In this document: positions 41,805-51,533 of the stretch, piece after piece
Layout: every line of letters begins with the position of its first letter
Position numbering within the stretch: the first letter of the stretch is position 1
Assembly: GCA_022792175.1 (NCBI GenBank)
Contig: JAAWAN010000022.1
Span: forward strand, 62,001 to 126,000
Length of the DNA: 64,000 nucleotides
Origin: Provencibacterium sp.
GTDB lineage: Bacteria > Bacillota > Clostridia > Oscillospirales > Ruminococcaceae
Reading direction: 5' to 3'
Position numbers and translations under genes: made by a program
Notes under the pieces: generated by a model
What the model was told of the DNA's origin: nothing
The model's input: only the letters and a program-made list of their open reading frames with translations
Databases searched by the model: none

Positions 41805-43676
41805 ATGGAGTATCAGGCCGGCAGCTATGAGGTGGCGGTAATCGGCGCGGGCCATGCGGGCATCGAGGCGGCGCTCGCCGCCGCGCGGCTGGGCGTTCGC
41901 ACCATTCTTTTCACCATGTCGCTCGACTCGATTGCCAACATGCCCTGCAACCCTTCGATTGGCGGAACGGCCAAGGGTCACCTTGTGCGGGAGATTGATG
42001 CGCTGGGCGGCGAGATGGGCAGGGCGGCGGATGCCACCTTTATTCAGAGCCGGATGCTCAACCGCGGCAAGGGCCCTGCCGTTCATTCGTTGCGGGTGCA
42101 GTCTGACCGGCGCGCCTACCACGCCTATATGAAGCGGGCACTCGAGCAGCAGCAGGGGCTGACCCTCAAGCAGGCGGAGGTGATCTCCATCGGCGCCGAA
42201 AGTGGGCGGGTGGTTTCGGTGAGCACCGCCATGGGCGCCTGCTACCGCGTTTCGGCGGTCATTATCTGCTCGGGCACCTATCTTGGCGGGCGTATCTTTG
42301 TCGGAGAATACAGCGAGGAGAGCGGGCCGGATGGGCTGCATCCCGCGCGTGCCCTCTCCGATTCGCTGCGGGAGCACGGCATCCCTCTGCGCCGGTTTAA
42401 GACCGGCACCCCTGCCCGCATCAGCCGCCGCTCGATAGACTTTTCCGCCCTGCAGGAGCAGCCGGGCGATGAGGAAATTATCCCCTTCTCCTTTATGACC
42501 AGGGGCCCGCTTTCCAACCGGGTGCTCTGCCACATCGGCTACACCAACGAAGCGACCCATGCCCTTATTCGGGAGAACCTGCACCGTTCCCCGCTCTATG
42601 GCGGGAAGATTGAAGGGGTAGGCCCGCGCTACTGCCCGAGCATTGAGGATAAGGTGGTGCGTTTTTCCGAGAAGCCCCGCCACCAGTTCTTTGTGGAGCC
42701 GATGGGGCTTAATACCGAGGAGATGTATCTGCAGGGAATGTCCTCCTCGCTGCCGGAGGAGGTGCAGCTGGCCCTTTACCGCAGCTGCCGGGGTCTGGAA
42801 AAGGCGGAAATCATGCGCACCGCCTATGCGATTGAGTATGACTGCATCGATCCGCTCTCCCTGCTGCCTACGCTGGAATTTATCCGCCTTCGCGGGCTCT
42901 ATGGCGCGGGGCAGTTTAACGGTACCTCCGGCTATGAGGAGGCGGCCGCGCAGGGGCTTTTGGCCGGCATTAATGCCGCGCGCGCGGTGCGCGGGAAAAA
43001 GCCGGTAATTCTCGAGCGCTCCTCCTCCTATATTGGAACGCTGATAGATGACCTGGTCACCAAGGGCTGCAACGAGCCCTACCGGATGATGACCTCCCGC
43101 TCGGAATACCGGCTGCTGCTGCGGCAGGATAATGCAGATATCCGCCTGACCCCGCTTGGAAGGGAAATTGGGCTGATTGATGAGCGGCGCTATGCCGCCT
43201 TTCTGGAAAAGAAGCGGCTGCGGGATGAGGAGCTCTCCCGCGTGCGCCGCCGTATCCTTCCCCCGGGGGAGGAACTGAACAGCCTGCTTGTTTCACATGA
43301 AACAGCCCCCATCTCTACTGGAACAAGCTTTGAGGCGCTGCTGCGCCGGCCGCAGATTTCCTACCGGGAGCTGGCCGCTCTGGATAAAGAAGCCCCTTCC
43401 CTTCCCCCGGCGGTAGCTGAGCAGGTGGAGATTGAGATAAAATATGAGGGATATATCCATAAGCAGCTCGCCCAGGTGGAGCAGATGCACCGGCTGGAGA
43501 GCCGGCCGCTGCCGGAGGGAATCTGCTACCGCGAGGTAACCGGCCTGCGCCTGGAGGCGGCGGAAAAGCTGGAAAAGATAAGGCCGCTCTCGCTGGGACA
43601 GGCCTCCCGCATTTCGGGAGTCAGCCCGGCGGATATTTCGGTGCTGGTCATCTATCTGGAAACGCACAAAAAATAG
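41805..43676 (+). CDS. mnmG: tRNA uridine-5-carboxymethylaminomethyl(34) synthesis enzyme MnmG
   Basis: [65 protein letters not shown]. Confidence 0.98.
   Translation: MEYQAGSYEVAVIGAGHAGIEAALAAARLGVRTILFTMSLDSIANMPCNPSIGGTAKGHLVREIDALGGEMGRAADATFIQSRMLNRGKGPAVHSLRVQSDRRAYHAYMKRALEQQQGLTLKQAEVISIGAESGRVVSVSTAMGACYRVSAVIICSGTYLGGRIFVGEYSEESGPDGLHPARALSDSLREHGIPLRRFKTGTPARISRRSIDFSALQEQPGDEEIIPFSFMTRGPLSNRVLCHIGYTNEATHALIRENLHRSPLYGGKIEGVGPRYCPSIEDKVVRFSEKPRHQFFVEPMGLNTEEMYLQGMSSSLPEEVQLALYRSCRGLEKAEIMRTAYAIEYDCIDPLSLLPTLEFIRLRGLYGAGQFNGTSGYEEAAAQGLLAGINAARAVRGKKPVILERSSSYIGTLIDDLVTKGCNEPYRMMTSRSEYRLLLRQDNADIRLTPLGREIGLIDERRYAAFLEKKRLRDEELSRVRRRILPPGEELNSLLVSHETAPISTGTSFEALLRRPQISYRELAALDKEAPSLPPAVAEQVEIEIKYEGYIHKQLAQVEQMHRLESRPLPEGICYREVTGLRLEAAEKLEKIRPLSLGQASRISGVSPADISVLVIYLETHKK
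43289..43304. promoter_or_regulatory. parS: parS site inside mnmG
   Basis: TGTTTCACATGAAACA, close to the Firmicute parS consensus TGTTNCACGTGAAACA. Confidence 0.85.
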
Positions 43677-43719
43677 CGGTCTGCCTTTTAAAAGGCTCCT
43701 GCTGAAAGGATGCAAAACG

Positions 43720-44430
43720 ATGATACCCAAAGAGAAGCTGAGGGACTGGGCGGCCGGCTATGGCATCGCGCTCGAAGAGGAAATGCTTGAGAGGCTCGAT
43801 CGCTATGCCGGGCTGCTCTGCGCCTACAACGAAAAGGTGAATCTGACGGCGATTACCGAACCGGAGGAGATTGCCAGAAAGCACTTTCTGGATAGCCTGC
43901 TGCTTGCCGCCGCCCTGCCGCTGCCGGAGGGGACCCGGCTGGCGGATGTCGGTACAGGAGCGGGCTTTCCGGGGGTTCCGCTGAAAATTCTGAGGCCGGA
44001 TCTGTCGCTGACGCTGATAGACAGCCTGCAAAAACGCATCACCTTTCTGCAGGCGCTCTCGCAGGAAATCTCCCTCCCCTTCGAGGCGCTGCATCTGCGG
44101 GCGGAGGAGGCCGGCAGGCAGAAGGGGCTGCGCGAGGGCTTTTCAGTGGTAACAGCGCGGGCGGTGGCCTCCCTTCCGGTCCTCTGCGAATATTGTCTGC
44201 CGCTGGTGAAACCGGGCGGAAGCTTTGCCGCGCTCAAGTCCCGCGGTGTGCAGGAGGAGATAGAGGAGGCAAAGCGCGCCATCTCCCTGCTCGGCGGGGA
44301 GCTGGAGCAGGTGCGGCGCTTTCAGCTGCCCGGTGAGGAGGAGCGGGCCATTGTGCTGATCAGAAAAATATCGCAGACTCCGCCGAAATATCCACGGTCC
44401 TCTGCAAAAATGGCAAAAAGCCCTCTTTAA
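43720..44430 (+). CDS. rsmG: 16S rRNA (guanine527-N7)-methyltransferase RsmG
   Basis: YNEKVNLTAITEPEEIARKHFLDSLLLA...LADVGTGAGFPGVPLKILRPDLSLTLIDSLQKRI. Confidence 0.96.
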   Translation: MIPKEKLRDWAAGYGIALEEEMLERLDRYAGLLCAYNEKVNLTAITEPEEIARKHFLDSLLLAAALPLPEGTRLADVGTGAGFPGVPLKILRPDLSLTLIDSLQKRITFLQALSQEISLPFEALHLRAEEAGRQKGLREGFSVVTARAVASLPVLCEYCLPLVKPGGSFAALKSRGVQEEIEEAKRAISLLGGELEQVRRFQLPGEEERAIVLIRKISQTPPKYPRSSAKMAKSPL

Positions 44431-44788
44431 GCCCTTCTTTTATGGGGAACAGGGGCGGATGCCGCGATCGGTTTTTCTGGCAGTATCTGGGAAATATATG
44501 ATATAATCCTGTTGCAGCGATGCGGCAGGATTTTTTTATATGGCCGATTTTCTCACCCTTATCAGGGACAGGCCCGGCACAGAGGGCTGAAAAAGCAGCC
44601 GGTTCTTTCCTTTTCATAGACCGGAAGGCCCGCCCTTCATTTTTGGGCAGCGCAAAAGCTTTTTTGCCTCCCTTCGAAGGCATCCCTCTGATCTTTCCGA
44701 TGAAGGCAAAAACAGCGCATCTCTGCATGCTGCTGCCGGAGGATGACCGATACCGCGAGACGTTTTATCTGCAGGAAGGAAAAGTGAC

Positions 44789-45595
44789 ATGAGCGAACGG
44801 ATTGTTAATCAGGTGGTCTTGATTCCTGTTCAGGAGGTTTACCCGAATCCGGATCAGCCCCGCCGTGATTTTTCGGAGGATGCTCTGCAGGAGCTTGCGC
44901 AGAGCATCCAGCAAAATGGCCTGCTGCAGCCGGTCAGTGTCCGCCGCACCTCGAAGGGCTATGAGCTGATCGCCGGTGAGCGGCGGCTACGGGCTTTTTT
45001 GCTGCTCCAGAAGCAGGAGATTCCGGCGATCGTGGAGGAGATGGATGCGCTTGCCTCCTCCACCCTTGCACTCATTGAAAACCTGCAGCGGGCCGACCTC
45101 AACTTTTTTGAACAGGCCTATGCGATTGGCGGGCTGATGAAGGCGCACGGGCTCAGTCAGGGGGAGATTGCCGCCCGGCTGGGTATGGCGCAGTCCACCG
45201 TGGCCAACAAGCTGCGCCTGCTGCGGCTTTCGCCGCAGGCGCGGGATAAGATTCTGGAATATGGCCTGACCGAGCGGCACGCCCGCTGCCTGCTCAAGCT
45301 GGAGAATTCGCAGGCGCAGATGGAGGCGATTGAGCATATCTGCCGCAAAACGCTCAATGTGGCCCAGTCGGAGCGGTATATTGCCGAGCTTCTGGAAAAG
45401 CAGAAGCCCCGGCAGACCAGGCTTCTGGTACTGAAGGATGTTCGGCTGTTTATCAACACCATCAACAAAGCGGTGGAAACGATGAAGCAGGCGGGGATCA
45501 ACGCGAAGGCGGAAAGGGATGAGGACAATGAGTTTATCTGTTTCACCGTCCGCATTCCGAAAAAGAGCGCCTTGCAGAAAAGAGCAGGCGGCTAG
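44789..45595 (+). CDS. noc: Nucleoid occlusion protein Noc / ParB-Spo0J family
   Basis: ParB motifs [34 protein letters not shown]; position rsmG-noc-parA-parB. Confidence 0.88.
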   Translation: MSERIVNQVVLIPVQEVYPNPDQPRRDFSEDALQELAQSIQQNGLLQPVSVRRTSKGYELIAGERRLRAFLLLQKQEIPAIVEEMDALASSTLALIENLQRADLNFFEQAYAIGGLMKAHGLSQGEIAARLGMAQSTVANKLRLLRLSPQARDKILEYGLTERHARCLLKLENSQAQMEAIEHICRKTLNVAQSERYIAELLEKQKPRQTRLLVLKDVRLFINTINKAVETMKQAGINAKAERDEDNEFICFTVRIPKKSALQKRAGG

Positions 45596-45683
45596 GGGGC
45601 CGACAGAGGAAAAATCCTCCCGGGCCCATAAAAAGGGCTGCAGCCCCAAGGCGGGTTGAGCAATAAAAGCATTCCCTGCTGAG

Positions 45684-45725
45684 AGCCGGAGGGGACCGTT
45701 TTGCCGCGGTCCCCTCCGGCTTTTT
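45684..45725 (+). terminator. Intrinsic terminator downstream of noc
   Basis: agccggaggggaccg-ttttgccg-cggtcccctccggcttttt. Confidence 0.9.
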
Positions 45726-45840
45726 GGGGAAATTGCGGCTGGCGGGATAAAACGAAGGGAAGAATTTTTTCCACCACATTTTAAAAAACGGTTGAAATTT
45801 TTTGCTGGCTGGAGCAGGAATGGACGCAGTCAAAACAGAG

Positions 45841-46150
45841 TTATTCGCAGCGCCATGTGAACATCGCCTGTAAAACCGGAATAAAGCTCTCCCCACAACG
45901 TGCTCAGTGAATACTCCACCTGCGGTGGAATTTTTCCATATACCTTCCGGTTTAAAAACCCGTCCGCCCCCCAGTTCGCGCAGCTGCCGGGTCAGGGTGG
46001 ATTAGTTGATTCCTCTGAGCCGCCTTATAAAGCTCACCCAAAGCGCTGCATCTTGTAAAAGGAGACATACCAGAGAATCAGGATTTTTCACTTTCCACCG
46101 ATGATCACAGCATTTGGCTCATGGGAACTCATTGAGATGCTGCGCTTCCG
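45841..46150 (-). pseudogene. HxlR-type winged-helix regulator remnant
   Basis: Pieces in different frames: NAVIIGGK*KILILWYVSFYKMQRFG*; STLTRQLREL; KVYGKIPPQVEYSLSTL; ESFIPVLQAMFTWRCE*. Confidence 0.75.
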
Positions 46151-46639
46151 CTGCTGAATTTGTTTTCAGTCATTTTTTGTCTTCTCCCCTTTTGCCGGGA
46201 TATTTGCCTTTTGCCGCCAAAATCAGGACAGAAAGGCTTCTGTAAATTCAGAAAAGGTTATAGGCGGCCGTTTCTGAAAAGTCAACCCGGCGGGTGAAAG
46301 CTGGCAGTCCGTCCATAAAGTGCTTCCCACTTCGAAAAGTCTTCTTAAAACGGGTATCCCAAAAAAGATCCTGCTTGAAAATCAGGGTAAAAAGCGCTGC
46401 TGTTAAGAAGGAGGAAGGCAGGTTAGCCATTCTCCTTTCAGCTTAAAGCGGCGCCTATGTTTTTCGCACTGCCTGAATGAAGCAGGCGGAGAAGCAGTAT
46501 AAAAAATATTTGGGCCGCAGGAGTCCGCATAAAAAGAATGCCGCCTCTAGGAGAGCCGCTAAGAAAGAAGGAACAGGAAATGTATTTTTCAGGCCTCCGT
46601 TCCCCTTGAGCTGACAGCTGGCTGAAGCTACTGCCGCTG

Positions 46640-47170
46640 CAGCTTTTGCAGCCTCTATCGTGAGGAACCCTTTCGAGTACCCCACTCGGCTGTTTGAGGA
46701 GGATTTAAAGGAAATCAGCGGACAGCAGCCGGATATTCGCCGCATCTTTTTAACCGGCGGCAGCCCGTTTGCGCTCATCTTCGAACGGTTGCTCTCCTTA
46801 TCTTGTCCGTATTCGGGAAGCGCTCATAAAATGCAGCCCAGCGTTTGGGATATTAAAAATAAGCCGCTCTGGCAGCTGAAAAAGCTGCGGGCACTGGGAG
46901 TAAACGGCCTCACCATCTCGGCACCGAAAGCGGCGAGGATGAAACGCTGCAGCTGGCCGGCAAGAGCTTATACAGCCCAGGATATTCTGGAGCACTGCCA
47001 AAAGCTGGAGGAGGCGGGCATCGAATACCATCTGCTCTATATGACCGGGATCGCGGGCAAAAGGGCAGAAGATAGAAACGCCGAAAAAAGCGCGGCACTC
47101 TTTAAACCTCCATCCCTTTTTATCTCGGTGGATTCACCCACTCTTTTCCCGGATACAGGTTCTCTATAAC
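46640..47170 (+). pseudogene. Radical SAM protein remnant (frameshifted)
   Basis: RIFLTGGSPFALIFERLLSL; QLKKLRALGVNGLTI then alternate-frame GTESGEDETLQLAGKS then YTAQDILEHCQKLEEAGIEYHLLYMTGIAGK; no CxxxCxxC seen. Confidence 0.75.
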
Positions 47171-47470
47171 CGGGCAGAGAAGGGGTCTGTTCTTGTCCGC
47201 CGGGGAAAAGGAACAGCTTTCTGAACGGAAGAGGTTCGTTTCCTGTCTTCAGCTGCGAGTGCATCTGTTTACTGATTCCAAATCAAACCTTTTCCCGTTT
47301 TTTGCCTCTCTCCCGCGGGACTGGAAACCGGTTTTGTGCCAGCTGCAGCTGCTTATCGATTCGGCCGCTGAAGAGGAAATACGGGCATATCGCAGAAGTT
47401 TGAAAATAACTGGGCTGAAATACCCGCTCTCTGTAGGGATTTTTATTCGACTTTTCCGTTTCGTCTGCAA

Positions 47471-47486
47471 TGTTTCACATGAAACA
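47471..47486. promoter_or_regulatory. parS: parS site upstream of parA
   Basis: TGTTTCACATGAAACA. Confidence 0.88.
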
Positions 47487-47761
47487 TCTTTAAAACAGAG
47501 CTTCTCCATGTTATAATAGTGTCTGCCGGATAAAATGCAGGGTGTTTTATCCGGCAGACCGCTGTTTTTATGGACATATGGCCTGCAGGTTCGAGGATAA
47601 GTGGCAACAGATGCCTGTGCATTTTCTGTAAAGCCGGTCAGACCGGTATGCGGCTTACAGCACTGCAAAAGCGGTGCCGGGCCCGAAAGAAGCAATAATT
47701 TCTGAGGCTCGGCCGGTTAATAAGGCGGGCGAAGTAAAACCGGATGGGGAGGAGCGCAATT

Positions 47762-48532
47762 TTGGGAAAGGTTCTGGCAATTGCAAATCAGAAGGGCGGG
47801 GTTGGAAAAACAACCACGGCCGTCAACCTGGCTTCCGCTCTGGGTGGCCTGGATAAAAAGGTGCTGATGGTGGATATGGACCCGCAGGGAAACTCGACGA
47901 GCGGCTTCGGCGTGAACAAGCGGGAGATTAAGGCCTCGACCTATGAGCTGCTGATTGGAGATGCGCCCTATACCCATGCACTGATCCACACCGAGTTTAA
48001 AAATGTGGATATTCTTCCGGCCAGCATTGAACTGGCGGGCGCAGAAATCGAGCTGGTAGAGCTCTCCGACCGGACGACCCGGCTGAAAAAGCTGCTCATT
48101 CCCGCCAAGCTGGGCTATGACTATATTCTGATTGACTGCCCCCCCTCGCTGGGCCTCATTACCCTCAACGCGCTGACGGCGGCCGACCGACTGCTGGTTC
48201 CTATCCAGTGCGAATATTATGCGCTGGAGGGGCTCAGCCAGCTGATTGCCACCGTTCGCCAGGTGAAGCGGCTTTATAATCCTGCGATTGATATTCTGGG
48301 AGTTCTGCTGACGATGTATGATGCCCGCCTGAATCTGACGCTGCAGGTGGTGGAGGAGGTTAAGAAGTACTTCCCCAACAAGGTCTTTAAAACGGTGATC
48401 CCCCGTAATGTCCGCCTTTCGGAGGCGCCCAGCTTCGGACAGCCGATCCAGTATTTTGACCGCGTTTCCAAGGGTGCGCAGGCCTATAACGAGCTGGCGC
48501 AGGAGGTGCTGTCGCTGCTTCCCGAGGCATAA
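47762..48532 (+). CDS. parA: Chromosome partitioning ATPase ParA/Soj
   Basis: LGKVLAIANQKGGVGKTTTAVNLASALG...VLMVDMDPQGNSTSGFG; TTG start after GGGGAGGAG. Confidence 0.96.
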   Translation: MGKVLAIANQKGGVGKTTTAVNLASALGGLDKKVLMVDMDPQGNSTSGFGVNKREIKASTYELLIGDAPYTHALIHTEFKNVDILPASIELAGAEIELVELSDRTTRLKKLLIPAKLGYDYILIDCPPSLGLITLNALTAADRLLVPIQCEYYALEGLSQLIATVRQVKRLYNPAIDILGVLLTMYDARLNLTLQVVEEVKKYFPNKVFKTVIPRNVRLSEAPSFGQPIQYFDRVSKGAQAYNELAQEVLSLLPEA

Positions 48533-48577
48533 AGAGAAGAAAACAGACAAAATAAGCCTGAAAAGGAGAACAGTCAG

Positions 48578-48844
48578 ATGGGTAATCATGAATTGTTCAG
48601 CCAGATTGCCGAACTGATAGAGCAATCCGAATTGCGCACGGCCAAGCGAATAGAGGAATTGGAAACGCGCCTCAGCATCAAAATGGAAAATGAATTGACA
48701 AAGGGTGCATCGATGCGCTTTTTGACGGCTACAAGCTGACCCATGAAAAGCAGTGGGAGCTGGAGCGGCAGAATGAGCAGATGCAGCGGCAGATTGCCGA
48801 GCTGCAGGCCCGGATGACGGCGCTGGAAAACCGGATAGCCTGAG
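48578..48844 (+). pseudogene. Small coiled-coil gene, apparently frameshifted
   Basis: Frame 1 MGNHELFSQIAELIEQSELRTAKRIEELETRLSIKMENEL...; adjacent frame IDKGCIDALFDGYKLTHEKQWELERQNEQMQRQIAELQARMTALENRIA*. Confidence 0.6.
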
Positions 48845-48960
48845 ACTGATTTGCCCTTATGAGGGGACGATGAGCGCAAAAAGTCCGGAAAGCAGAAACA
48901 AAACGGAGAAGGCAGAGAAAGCATTTTTTCGGGAAAACAGGTGAAGGGGAGGTTTTTATC

Positions 48961-49839
48961 ATCGCAAAGGCAAGGCTGGGAGGGCTGGGCAAGGGTCTGG
49001 ATGCCCTCTTTGTAGACAACAACACCGATAACGGTGCCATAACGCTTCCAATAAACGAAATTGAGCCGAACAGAGACCAGCCCAGAAAACATTTTTCGGA
49101 GGAGGCGCTGGCCGAGCTGGCAGATTCCATCCGCGAGCATGGCGTTTTGCAGCCGCTGCTGGTGCGGCCGCTGCCCAGCGGGCGCTATCAGCTGATTGCG
49201 GGCGAGCGGCGCTGGCGCGCTTCGCGCATGGCCGGACTTGGCGAGCTGCCGGTGGTTATCCGGGAGATGAGCGATGCCGAAGCGATGCAGCTCGCACTCA
49301 TTGAAAACCTGCAGCGGGAGGACCTCAACCCGGTGGAGGAGGCGCTCGGCTATCGCCAGCTGATGGAGGCCTGCAGCATGACCCAGGAGCGGGTAGCGGC
49401 GGCAGTGGGTAAGTCCCGGCCGGCCGTTGCCAACGCGCTGCGGCTGCTAAACCTGCCGCAGCCGGTGCTCAGCATGGTGCAGGATGGCGAGCTGACCGCC
49501 GGCCATGCCAAGGCGCTGCTTTCGCTGGAGGATGCCGATCTCATGCTGGAAAACGCCATGAAAATCCGGGCGGATAAGATAACCGTCCGTCAGGTGGAGC
49601 AGCTTGCGCGCCGCCGCAAGGCGGAGGCGGCAGAGCGGCCCGCAAAGCGCCTCTCCCCCGCCCGGCGGTATCTGACCGAGGTGGAGCTCTCCCTTTCGGA
49701 GGAGATGGGAAGGCGGGTCTCCCTGCGCGGTACCGAAAAGGGCGGCATGCTGACGGTGGAATTTTTTGATGAAGAGGATTTGCGCGAGCTTGCCTTCCGC
49801 CTGACCGGACAGCGCCCAAAGCAGCCGGAAAAGCAGTAG
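48961..49839 (+). CDS. parB: Chromosome partitioning protein ParB/Spo0J, apparent ATC start codon
   Basis: ATC GCA AAG GCA AGG CTG GGA... = (M)[20 protein letters not shown]...[49 protein letters not shown] 8 nt upstream; no in-frame ATG/GTG/TTG until 49147, inside the conserved domain. Confidence 0.9.
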   Translation: MAKARLGGLGKGLDALFVDNNTDNGAITLPINEIEPNRDQPRKHFSEEALAELADSIREHGVLQPLLVRPLPSGRYQLIAGERRWRASRMAGLGELPVVIREMSDAEAMQLALIENLQREDLNPVEEALGYRQLMEACSMTQERVAAAVGKSRPAVANALRLLNLPQPVLSMVQDGELTAGHAKALLSLEDADLMLENAMKIRADKITVRQVEQLARRRKAEAAERPAKRLSPARRYLTEVELSLSEEMGRRVSLRGTEKGGMLTVEFFDEEDLRELAFRLTGQRPKQPEKQ

Positions 49840-49850
49840 CCCAACCAGGC

Positions 49851-49930
49851 ATGAATTGAAACATTGCGCTGGGCGTGGGCCCTGGTAGTTGGGGCGTGTT
49901 GTCCCCCTGAGCGGGAATATGAATTGAAAC
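49851..49930. repeat. CRISPR-repeat-like 12-mer ATGAATTGAAAC, two copies 68 bp apart
   Basis: 49851-49862 and 49919-49930; second copy preceded by GTTGTCCCCCTGAGCGGGAAT. Confidence 0.45.
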
Positions 49931-49993
49931 AAGGACTATTTGATTTCCGTTTCCCGCATGTTCGGCGCCCCTTCATACAAGAGGCGCGCAGAT

Positions 49994-50009
49994 TGTTCCA
50001 CATGAAACA
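49994..50009. promoter_or_regulatory. parS: parS site downstream of parB
   Basis: TGTTCCACATGAAACA. Confidence 0.88.
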
Positions 50010-50029
50010 ACAAAGGAGGAGGACGGCCT

Positions 50030-50788
50030 ATGCCGCTCAGCGGGGACGGTAGGCGGTTTACAAAAATTATCCAGACGGCGGATGCCGTCTGCGACCTTCA
50101 CGGGCGGATGAAGTTGAGCGCGATTTTGCAGCATATGCAGGAGATCAGCTCCGCCCATCTGGATGCGCTGGGCATCCCCTACACCCTTCTGCTGGAAAAC
50201 CGGCAGGTGTTTTTGCTTTCCAAAATCCAGTTAAAGATGCAAAAAAGGCCGATGGCCTCTGAGATGTTCCGCCTGCAGACGACGCCGAAAACGCCCGCAG
50301 GGGCGCAGTTTATCCGCTGCAATGATTTTTATGATGCCGAAGGAAGGCTTCTGATGCACGCGGATACAACCTGGATGCTGGTGGACCCTGTCACCCACCG
50401 CATTCTGCGGCCGGCTGATTTTATCGGAGATATCCGCTATGTGGAGGATGGGGCCTCCCCTCTCCCCCGCCTGCGGCTGACGGCGCCGGAGACTGAAGAG
50501 GCGGGCGAGCGGCTGGTCCGCTTTTCCGATTTGGATATCAACAACCACATGAACAACGCGATTTATGCGGATATCTGCATGGATTTTCTGCCCGAGGAGG
50601 TGTTCCGGGAGCAGGAGCCGGAGGAATTAACGATCCATTTCCGCAGCGAGGCCAGGGCGAGAGACAGACTGCGGGTGGTGCGCGGGGAGTATGCGCCCGG
50701 CTATTACTATCTGCGGGCAGATAAAGCAGAGGGCGTCTGCTTTGAAGCATCTCTGAAAATGAGGAAGCAGGCTCTTCCTATCAGGTAA
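50030..50788 (+). CDS. Acyl-ACP thioesterase family protein
   Basis: HGRMKLSAILQHMQEISSAHLDALGIPYTLLLENRQVFLLSKI...RFSDLDINNHMNNAIYADICMDFLP. Confidence 0.88.
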   Translation: MPLSGDGRRFTKIIQTADAVCDLHGRMKLSAILQHMQEISSAHLDALGIPYTLLLENRQVFLLSKIQLKMQKRPMASEMFRLQTTPKTPAGAQFIRCNDFYDAEGRLLMHADTTWMLVDPVTHRILRPADFIGDIRYVEDGASPLPRLRLTAPETEEAGERLVRFSDLDINNHMNNAIYADICMDFLPEEVFREQEPEELTIHFRSEARARDRLRVVRGEYAPGYYYLRADKAEGVCFEASLKMRKQALPIR

Positions 50789-50955
50789 GGCGGATAGGCG
50801 CAGCATGTGGGAACGGCGGACAAAGCGGGTTGTTTGAGCGGCTGGAAAGAGCCTGCAAAGCCAGCCGCTTGAAGATATAGGAGGCCGCCCGGCTGGGGCG
50901 GGAGATAATTTTGAAGCCCTTTTAAAAAGGGAACAGACAAAGGGAGAGATGGAAA

Positions 50956-51369
50956 ATGGAAAACAAGGTGATTCAAAAGGCGGGCTTTCATCATCTGGCG
51001 CTGTATGCGGCGGATTTTGAGCGGACGATGAAATTCTATCTGGAGGGCCTGGGCTGCCAGTATGTCCGCGGCTGGGGCGAGGGGCAGGGCAAAGTTGCAA
51101 TGATCGACTTCGGCGGCGGCAATCTGCTGGAGGTTTTTGCCAAGGGCAGCGCAGAGGAGCAGCAGAATGCCCGCTTTATGCACCTGGCGATTGCCACCAC
51201 CGATCCGGATAGCGCCTATGAAGCAGCGCTGGGTGCCGGGGCGGAGCCGCTGACCCCGCCGAAGGATACGGTCATTGAGGCAGAAGAGCCGATGCCTGTC
51301 CGCCTGGCCTTTGTCAAGGGGCCAAGCGGAGAAATACTGGAATTTTTCCATGATAAATCGCAGAGCTAA
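50956..51369 (+). CDS. VOC (glyoxalase/bleomycin resistance) family protein
   Basis: GFHHLALYAADFERTMKFYLEGLGCQYVR...MHLAIATTDPDSAYEAAL...FVKGPSGEILEFFHDK. Confidence 0.9.
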   Translation: MENKVIQKAGFHHLALYAADFERTMKFYLEGLGCQYVRGWGEGQGKVAMIDFGGGNLLEVFAKGSAEEQQNARFMHLAIATTDPDSAYEAALGAGAEPLTPPKDTVIEAEEPMPVRLAFVKGPSGEILEFFHDKSQS

Positions 51370-51533
51370 GTTTTTTCTCCGGTGTGCCGGTTTTGGAACA
51401 GGCAGAGCCGCCCCTCCCCTTGCCGCGGTTTCGCCGGACGGCACACGGAAAAAGGGTGGGGCAACCGCATGCCGCGGGCCGGCGCTGCATAAAGATGAGC
51501 ATAGAGGATATCCAGAGAAAGGAGAAGAGCTGC

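Noticed and set aside
41706-42683. 325-aa minus-strand ORF
   Set aside because: Antisense to mnmG.
44500-44540. TATAAT followed by an atcctg...caggat hairpin and T-run ahead of noc (possible attenuator)
   Set aside because: Stem is short and no good -35 or leader ORF was seen; could simply be a terminator.
49864-50052. 62-aa ORF between parB and the thioesterase gene
   Set aside because: Spans the CRISPR-like repeat pair and a parS site; no good RBS or domain.
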